64,000 bases of DNA, taken from contig JAJTUQ010000002.1 of assembly GCA_021399445.1 (NCBI GenBank), forward strand, positions 2,976,001-3,040,000, written 5' to 3'. Positions 59,262 to 64,000 of the stretch are shown in pieces. A program made the position numbers and the translations under genes. This stretch comes from Xylogone sp. PMI_703 (lineage: Eukaryota; Ascomycota; Leotiomycetes). Position 1 is the stretch's first letter, and each line of letters begins with the position of its first letter. The notes under the pieces are model-generated. The model saw nothing but the letters and a program-made list of their open reading frames with translations. It was not told where the DNA came from and did no database searches.

Positions 59262-61958
59262 TTAAGCACATAATTCGTCCTCGCTATCTTCAAAGATAGT
59301 GTCTTCTCTGTGTCTCAAGTGTTTCGGGCCTCGTAACGATTCCCTCATGTTCTGGGAGAGCAGCCGGGGTCTATGTGTCGAATTTATAATGTCAGATAAT
59401 GCAATGTCCTTTTGATACAATACTGAGTCTGACGATAGTTCGTCATCACTTCCCTCATCGAGAATATGCCAATCCGTGATACAGCCTTGAAGCGCTCCTG
59501 TCCGCCTTCCAGGAGCCCTCTTTGCTCGGTCATAGTGATTCTTAATTTTGTGCTTATGACTACGAAATGAACTTCGTATTAAGGGGGCGCGAAAGTTTTT
59601 TATGATGTTGTTCTCGCCTGGGGATTCACTAAGCTGAGAGCTGCAATCACTATCCAGCTCATCAATTCTGGTCGAATATGGAAGTTCGCTGTATGATGGG
59701 AAGCTGAAGTCCCTTTTCTGGTTATTCTCTTCCGAACTAGTCTGTCTTTCCCTATTCGTGTATTTGCGTGCGTCAATAACCTGATTGAACTTTCGCCCCT
59801 TTCTGAGTAAATCTATAGGAGACCTTTGAGTTGAGTCATTCTCTGATTCGTCCTCCTGGGCCCAATCCTCAAAACACCTAATCTTTTCTGCCATCGGGGC
59901 TGGAGTAGCTGCTATCCATTCGCTGATACCTTCTTCCCAGCGAAAACCCGCCCTAATGCTGTGAGATTTATTGGACAATGGACTCTGCCACGATGTTGCA
60001 ACTTTGCCGTGGAATCTCTTGTTAAGATTTTCAGCGTAGTCAAGGTGTTTTTGATGGGGCATTTGCTGCGCAAAAGTAAAAGCACTGTCGATAATAAGTT
60101 CGTAGAGGATGTCCGATTCACCACCACTGTCTTTACTAACCGAGTCCTCTAGCCATCCGTGGAGAGATTCCAGGCATTCAAAACCAGATTCAATCTCACA
60201 TTTCCCACAACAACGGGCAACCTGTGATATGAAGAGCACTAGATTGCCATACGACATTGACCGGTTTGGGGAGCTTTTCTCATGGCGCCGCAATTCAGAG
60301 AGGATCCTTTCTACGAAGCAGTTTTTTTTTCCCTCGGTTTGACTTGCGAGACAGATGACAAGATTCGCTGCTAGCAAGAGACAACTGTGATTATTCGGAT
60401 GTTCCTTTGAACTCTCATACTCAGCCCAGCAACCCCGAAGCAGAGTTACTATATCAATAGGGCAACCTGAATACGCCGCCGAGTTATTATGCTGGGCAGT
60501 ATGTTCGGGTTTAACCGTGAGTATAACGATTGCGGAAAGTGTAGCAAGGAGACTTAAGAATGTTTGTTTAATCACATCCAAGAAATCATCCTCTACCGTA
60601 GTGGAAGCATCACTTCCATCTTCGGAATGTCTGTAAGAAGCAAGCAATAGCAAGACGTTTTCCATAAATTTGAAGGTATCTATGTCTATTAGACCATTTG
60701 ATAGCGATTTTATCGCACCGGTCCAAAGTGAAGTAAATTCCTTAGTAACCACCCAGCTGACCGGAAGGCGTCCATTAGCTATTAATGATGTGAGATGTTT
60801 GTATTGATAGGATGTGCGTCCAGTCAGCCTTGCGTATTCTGAGAGAATAACCAAAGAGCGAGTACTCTCGTCATCGCTGAATAGACTATAGATAGTCTTT
60901 GGCGGAGGGAAAGATTTATTGCTTAGTAATCCAGAAATGATACTCTCAGCTCCATCTGAAGCCTCTGCATGAGTACAAAGAGTCACTAAAGCCTCACTAA
61001 AATTTTCCTCGAGGACACCAGACTGTATGGCATTCACGATGATACAAATACCATGCGCTCGCGTGACAATTCCAAGTGGTGCCCAGCCACTCTCCGAAGA
61101 GCCCAGACTTTCCAGCTCATCGTATATCTCAGCCGCAACATAGCTAGATTCCAATGCAAGCTTATTCCCACTCTCAGCGGCTTCCTCGGATGCTAGGGCC
61201 TCCTCCTCAGCTATATAATGAGGAACAACCTTAAGACACATTGAGAATAAGGATCTTGCCCCCTTTTTTCCTGGGGCTGAAGATGTGCTACACGAAGTAT
61301 CTCTCAGAAGGGTTTCCAGGCTATTATAGATCCCTTCATACGTGCCACATCGAGAATCACCAGTCAGCCTTCGAATAGACTGAAGACTATCAACAAGCTT
61401 CACTCTTGAATCTCTCCCCTTCGCCCAATGACGTCGTTTCGTATCTTGACGTAGATTCGAATGCACATAATCTAGTTGAAGCTGGGGGACCGGCAGATAA
61501 TAGTTTTCCTGGTCTGTTTTCCGATTGATGATTGGAGTAGGGACCGATATTTCACCGGGCAACGAAGAATTAGTAGCCTTTGAAGCTAGAGATTTCTTTG
61601 ATTCGCCTTGGGATGCCGAGAATCGATGCCCATGACGTCCGGAGTAAGTGCGCTTTATACGCTTCCTGGGTCTGGCCCATTCAGCATCGGCTGCCGAATC
61701 ATCGTCAGGGCTGCGAGAGTCTTCGACACTCAACTCCTGCGTTGTTTCTGAATGCTGATGTGGAATAGTCTGGGTCTCAGCCGAGGATCTGAATTGGTTC
61801 TTGCTAAGAATTGAAACCTTGGAAGTCAGGGGCCGTAAGAGTCGGTGGCATCTAGCTGCTGTCCAAGCTTTGGCCTTAGTATTATGCCACCGCCAACTAG
61901 GAGATGATGATATTCTCCTTCGAACTGGTGTGAAGCCACATTGTGGAGCTGCTTCCAT
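59262..61958 (-). CDS. Large protein of unknown function, probably nuclear
   Basis: 898 residues in one exon from the ATG at 61958. I do not recognise the family. The N-terminal 170 residues are Ser/Arg-rich and low in complexity, with an acidic patch (SPDDDSAADAEW) followed by a basic cluster near residues 95-110 (ARPRKRIKRTYSGRHGHRF) that looks like a nuclear localisation signal. Residues of about 185-680 are mainly alpha-helical with regularly spaced Leu/Ile, suggesting a helical-repeat body (for example ESLGSSESGWAPLGIVTRAH, LFSDDESTRSLVILSEYARL). Residues from about 690 are charged and Ser-rich again, ending IFEDSEDELCA, an acidic tail. A cohesin-release or chromatin role was considered but not supported. 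Base use is like that of neighbouring genes. It is divergent from CLU1, with 664 bp between starts. Confidence 0.75.
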   Translation of the reverse strand: MEAAPQCGFTPVRRRISSSPSWRWHNTKAKAWTAARCHRLLRPLTSKVSILSKNQFRSSAETQTIPHQHSETTQELSVEDSRSPDDDSAADAEWARPRKRIKRTYSGRHGHRFSASQGESKKSLASKATNSSLPGEISVPTPIINRKTDQENYYLPVPQLQLDYVHSNLRQDTKRRHWAKGRDSRVKLVDSLQSIRRLTGDSRCGTYEGIYNSLETLLRDTSCSTSSAPGKKGARSLFSMCLKVVPHYIAEEEALASEEAAESGNKLALESSYVAAEIYDELESLGSSESGWAPLGIVTRAHGICIIVNAIQSGVLEENFSEALVTLCTHAEASDGAESIISGLLSNKSFPPPKTIYSLFSDDESTRSLVILSEYARLTGRTSYQYKHLTSLIANGRLPVSWVVTKEFTSLWTGAIKSLSNGLIDIDTFKFMENVLLLLASYRHSEDGSDASTTVEDDFLDVIKQTFLSLLATLSAIVILTVKPEHTAQHNNSAAYSGCPIDIVTLLRGCWAEYESSKEHPNNHSCLLLAANLVICLASQTEGKKNCFVERILSELRRHEKSSPNRSMSYGNLVLFISQVARCCGKCEIESGFECLESLHGWLEDSVSKDSGGESDILYELIIDSAFTFAQQMPHQKHLDYAENLNKRFHGKVATSWQSPLSNKSHSIRAGFRWEEGISEWIAATPAPMAEKIRCFEDWAQEDESENDSTQRSPIDLLRKGRKFNQVIDARKYTNRERQTSSEENNQKRDFSFPSYSELPYSTRIDELDSDCSSQLSESPGENNIIKNFRAPLIRSSFRSHKHKIKNHYDRAKRAPGRRTGALQGCITDWHILDEGSDDELSSDSVLYQKDIALSDIINSTHRPRLLSQNMRESLRGPKHLRHREDTIFEDSEDELCA

Positions 61959-62622
61959 TAAGCTACTGCTTAAGAAACAGCTGTATCATGAACTGCACTG
62001 AATATTAATTATCAACCTCGATGGGAATAAGTTCGAATAAGAAAGCCTATTTGCATATCTAGCAATAATAGAGCAACCATGAGTATGTTGTTTTAAAAAT
62101 GAAATAGCCAGTTATAATTGCGAGCAAAGTAATGCAATTGAGCCCTAGAGCTGTTTGTTGTTGTGATGAACTTATGTAAACAAATGGCATGGATACAAAA
62201 GTGGCAGAAATCGTTCACCGCCTTCCGCACACACAATGGACATATCTCTAACCAGCGAGCCAGCTCAAAACACCTAAATTCCTGAAAAGTGGAGCCTGAA
62301 ATACTAAATTCATATGGAATACTTTAGCTAATAGCTAGACACCTGACCCGTTTTTTATTGTTCCAGTCTACAGCTCCACAAAGCCTCAAGCGGGCAGTCC
62401 CGATTAAATTATACCCGTGAATTTATCGGAGCGAAGAAATCCGAGCATCAACGAACAAATTTTAACATTCTCCCAATCCTTATGGGCATTATAGCATTTG
62501 GCCACTCCTACTGTAAAACATTCCTTCCTGTGGTGTTTTAAGTAGCGTGCCTTATTCAATTGCATCAACCGCAGCTTGATTCGTTCCTTTTTTCCTTGTA
62601 ACATTCTTCACACTTCTCGATT
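61959..62622. other. Shared promoter region between the 898-residue protein and CLU1
   Basis: 664 bp between two divergent start codons. No RNA gene, repeat or recognisable operator is seen; the stretch is moderately AT-rich. Confidence 0.5.
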
Positions 62623-64000
62623 ATGGCAGAAAAAAATGATGTGAAAGGTGTTTCACCAGGTATGTCCTAATGATCTTAAGTATATCTTAAGCGTGTGCCA
62701 TATACAATGCCAAAATTCTACATCAATATGCAAAGCAAAAGTTCATTGAGCTAATGGTTTGCTAGAGGAGATATCCACAGTCTCACAAGATACCGATCAA
62801 GTACCCGCAAATGAGGTTGATGCCACACCCGACAATGGAGAACAAGGAGGCGAGAGTATGGCCCTCTTTCAATCAAACCTGCTAGTTGAATGCTAGTTGA
62901 ATAATAACTTGTTAATACTGACTTCTGGTGAAGGTATCTTCGCTCTTAATGTTCTACTTCCTCACAAGCCCCACAAGATCCAGATCATGGTAAGTTCTTC
63001 TTTACCTAGCTTTGGTAAACTTACTTAGACTAGTAGGTATCTTCCCAAGAGCAGGTAAATGATGTCCGACAATCCATCATTGAGCTCCCGGGAACCTTTC
63101 AGTACTCTTGCTTCCATCTCGAACACAAGGGGGAGAGGATAAACGATTTTGTGCAGTTATCCGAGGTCGTCGGCCTGACTCCGGAATCGGAATTGCATCT
63201 GGTTGAAGATCCGTATACCGAGAAAGAAGCAAGAATACATGTAGTGAGGGTTAGGGAGCTTATCGGAGCTGCGGGTGACCGAACTGATACCATACATGGC
63301 GTTCTATCGGGGCTCTCTCTGCATGATGATGTTACGACCGGCTCCTCCACAACTGGCGATTCCACTACTTCACCAAGTCATCCAATGGCTGGCTACAATC
63401 TTGATACCCCAGCGGTTATTTCCACTCTCGTACCCAAAACTCAAGAGTCGGCTCCGAAGACAATCAAATCTATATCTTTGTCTCCTTGGAACCCACCGCC
63501 TTACCATCTAAGACAAAAAGGACACCTTCTTTATCTCCAACTCACGACAAACGAGGGAGAACAGTTCCAGATTACTTCTCACGTATCTGGATTCTATATT
63601 AATAGATCGACCAATAATAAATTCGACCCATCTCCACGAACTGCACCAAAAGCCTTTGCAGCCCACTCATTGCTCACATTAATTGGGGAATTATCTGATT
63701 CTTTCAGCGCATCTTTTACAAGATTACAAGAATTCAATAACTCTAGGGAAGCTTTAGCAACATTCCAGATCACCAACGCGACACCTGTGAGCCCCTGGAT
63801 CGTCCCGAGTCCGTCTTCTGCCGCTGTAGCTCACCAAGCCGATATCACCCGAACTCAAGAGAGCTATTTGATATCTGGTATTGAAAATACAGAGACTCTC
63901 CGTGACTGGAATGAGGAATTCCAGTCAACTCGAGAACTACCTAAGGAAACAGTCCAGGATCGTGTATTCCGGGAGCGTCTGACTTCGAAACTTTTTGCTG
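62623..64000 (+). CDS. CLU1: Clustered mitochondria protein (CLU1/CluA), N-terminal part
   Basis: Exons as read: 62623-62659, 62766-62855, 62934-62989 and 63037 to beyond the window end, with GT/AG introns of 106, 78 and 47 bp. The first 42 residues are acidic (TDQVPANEVDATPDNGEQ). The N-terminal CLU ubiquitin-like part follows: IFALNVLLPHKPHKIQIM, then DVRQSIIELPGTFQYSCFHL, LSEVVGLTPESELHLVEDPY and RVRELIG. Then comes ISLSPWNPPPYHLRQKGHLL and the start of the CLU-N region (FDPSPRTAPKAFAAHSLLTL, LRDWNEEFQSTRELPKETVQ, DRVFRERLTSKLF). CLU proteins are about 1,250-1,300 residues long, cytosolic, bind mRNAs of nuclear-encoded mitochondrial proteins and keep mitochondria evenly spread; the yeast protein also co-purifies with eIF3. 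The frame is open at the right edge, so roughly 380 residues are visible. Confidence 0.93.

Noticed and set aside
58850..59299. 149-residue plus-strand frame overlapping the end of the 898-residue gene
   Set aside because: No recognisable motif and 3' overlap with a much better supported gene.
59262..61958. Assignment of the 898-residue protein to the WAPL/Rad61 cohesin-release family
   Set aside because: Only a vague likeness (KRTYSGRHG-type basic motif, helical body); no WAPL signature could be placed with confidence.
1..64000. CRISPR arrays, rRNA or tRNA genes
   Set aside because: No regularly spaced direct repeats, no rRNA signature and no convincing tRNA cloverleaf were seen; the genome is eukaryotic.

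Overview
The window looks like a chromosome segment of a filamentous ascomycete (Pezizomycotina). Host genes carry short introns (51-96 bp where measured) with canonical GT/AG ends. The repeats carry the two-strand C-to-T and G-to-A transition pattern of repeat-induced point mutation (RIP). Chromodomain-bearing Ty3/gypsy elements dominate the first three quarters. Genus cannot be told from what is visible.

Left 47 kb: an AT-rich island of nested LTR retrotransposons, resolved here by LTR ends and target-site duplications (TSDs). Element C (5161-39691, TSD ATATA) is the oldest. It is split by a minus-strand solo LTR of family A (6077-6649, TSD ATAAT), by copy A2 (7897-15235, TSD TTAGT), by a solo LTR of family B (18399-18681, TSD GACT), by copy A3 (19140-26388, TSD TATTT) and by a full-length minus-strand element B (26635-37391, TSD AAAT). 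Removing these leaves a C element of about 8.3 kb. Copy A4 (39850-47189, TSD GATAT) lies just right of C. Copy A1 (1-4723, cut by the window edge) is nearly free of RIP and shows what an intact family A element encodes. Element C and copy A4 both sit inside one host-side reading frame, a superfamily 1 helicase-like gene whose remains continue at 47190-48228, followed by remains of a Ulp1-like protease gene and a C2H2 zinc-finger gene.

Family A has three unusual properties. A UGA codon followed by CUG/CUA sits at the same codon in all four copies, between protease and reverse transcriptase, where ordinary Trp codons have decayed variably. An antisense gene with the cysteine spacing of a fungal Zn2Cys6 cluster converges on the end of pol and is retained in two diverged subfamilies. 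There is no TGG primer-binding site; instead the base run just after the LTR is complementary to a run just downstream of the LTR TATA box, as in self-priming Tf1-like elements. Element B carries a further reading frame of about 1,170 codons downstream of pol that I do not recognise.

Right 13 kb: ordinary euchromatin with single-copy genes: tRNA-splicing endonuclease subunit Sen15 (50776-51348, +), a zinc-type alcohol dehydrogenase (51407-52709, -), a Yippee protein (53352-53778, -), a ferric reductase-like transmembrane oxidoreductase (54638-56511, -), a large conserved-looking protein of unknown function (59262-61958, -) and the N-terminal part of the clustered mitochondria protein CLU1 (62623 to the window end, +). 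These genes have unrelated housekeeping or metabolic roles and do not form a visible pathway cluster.
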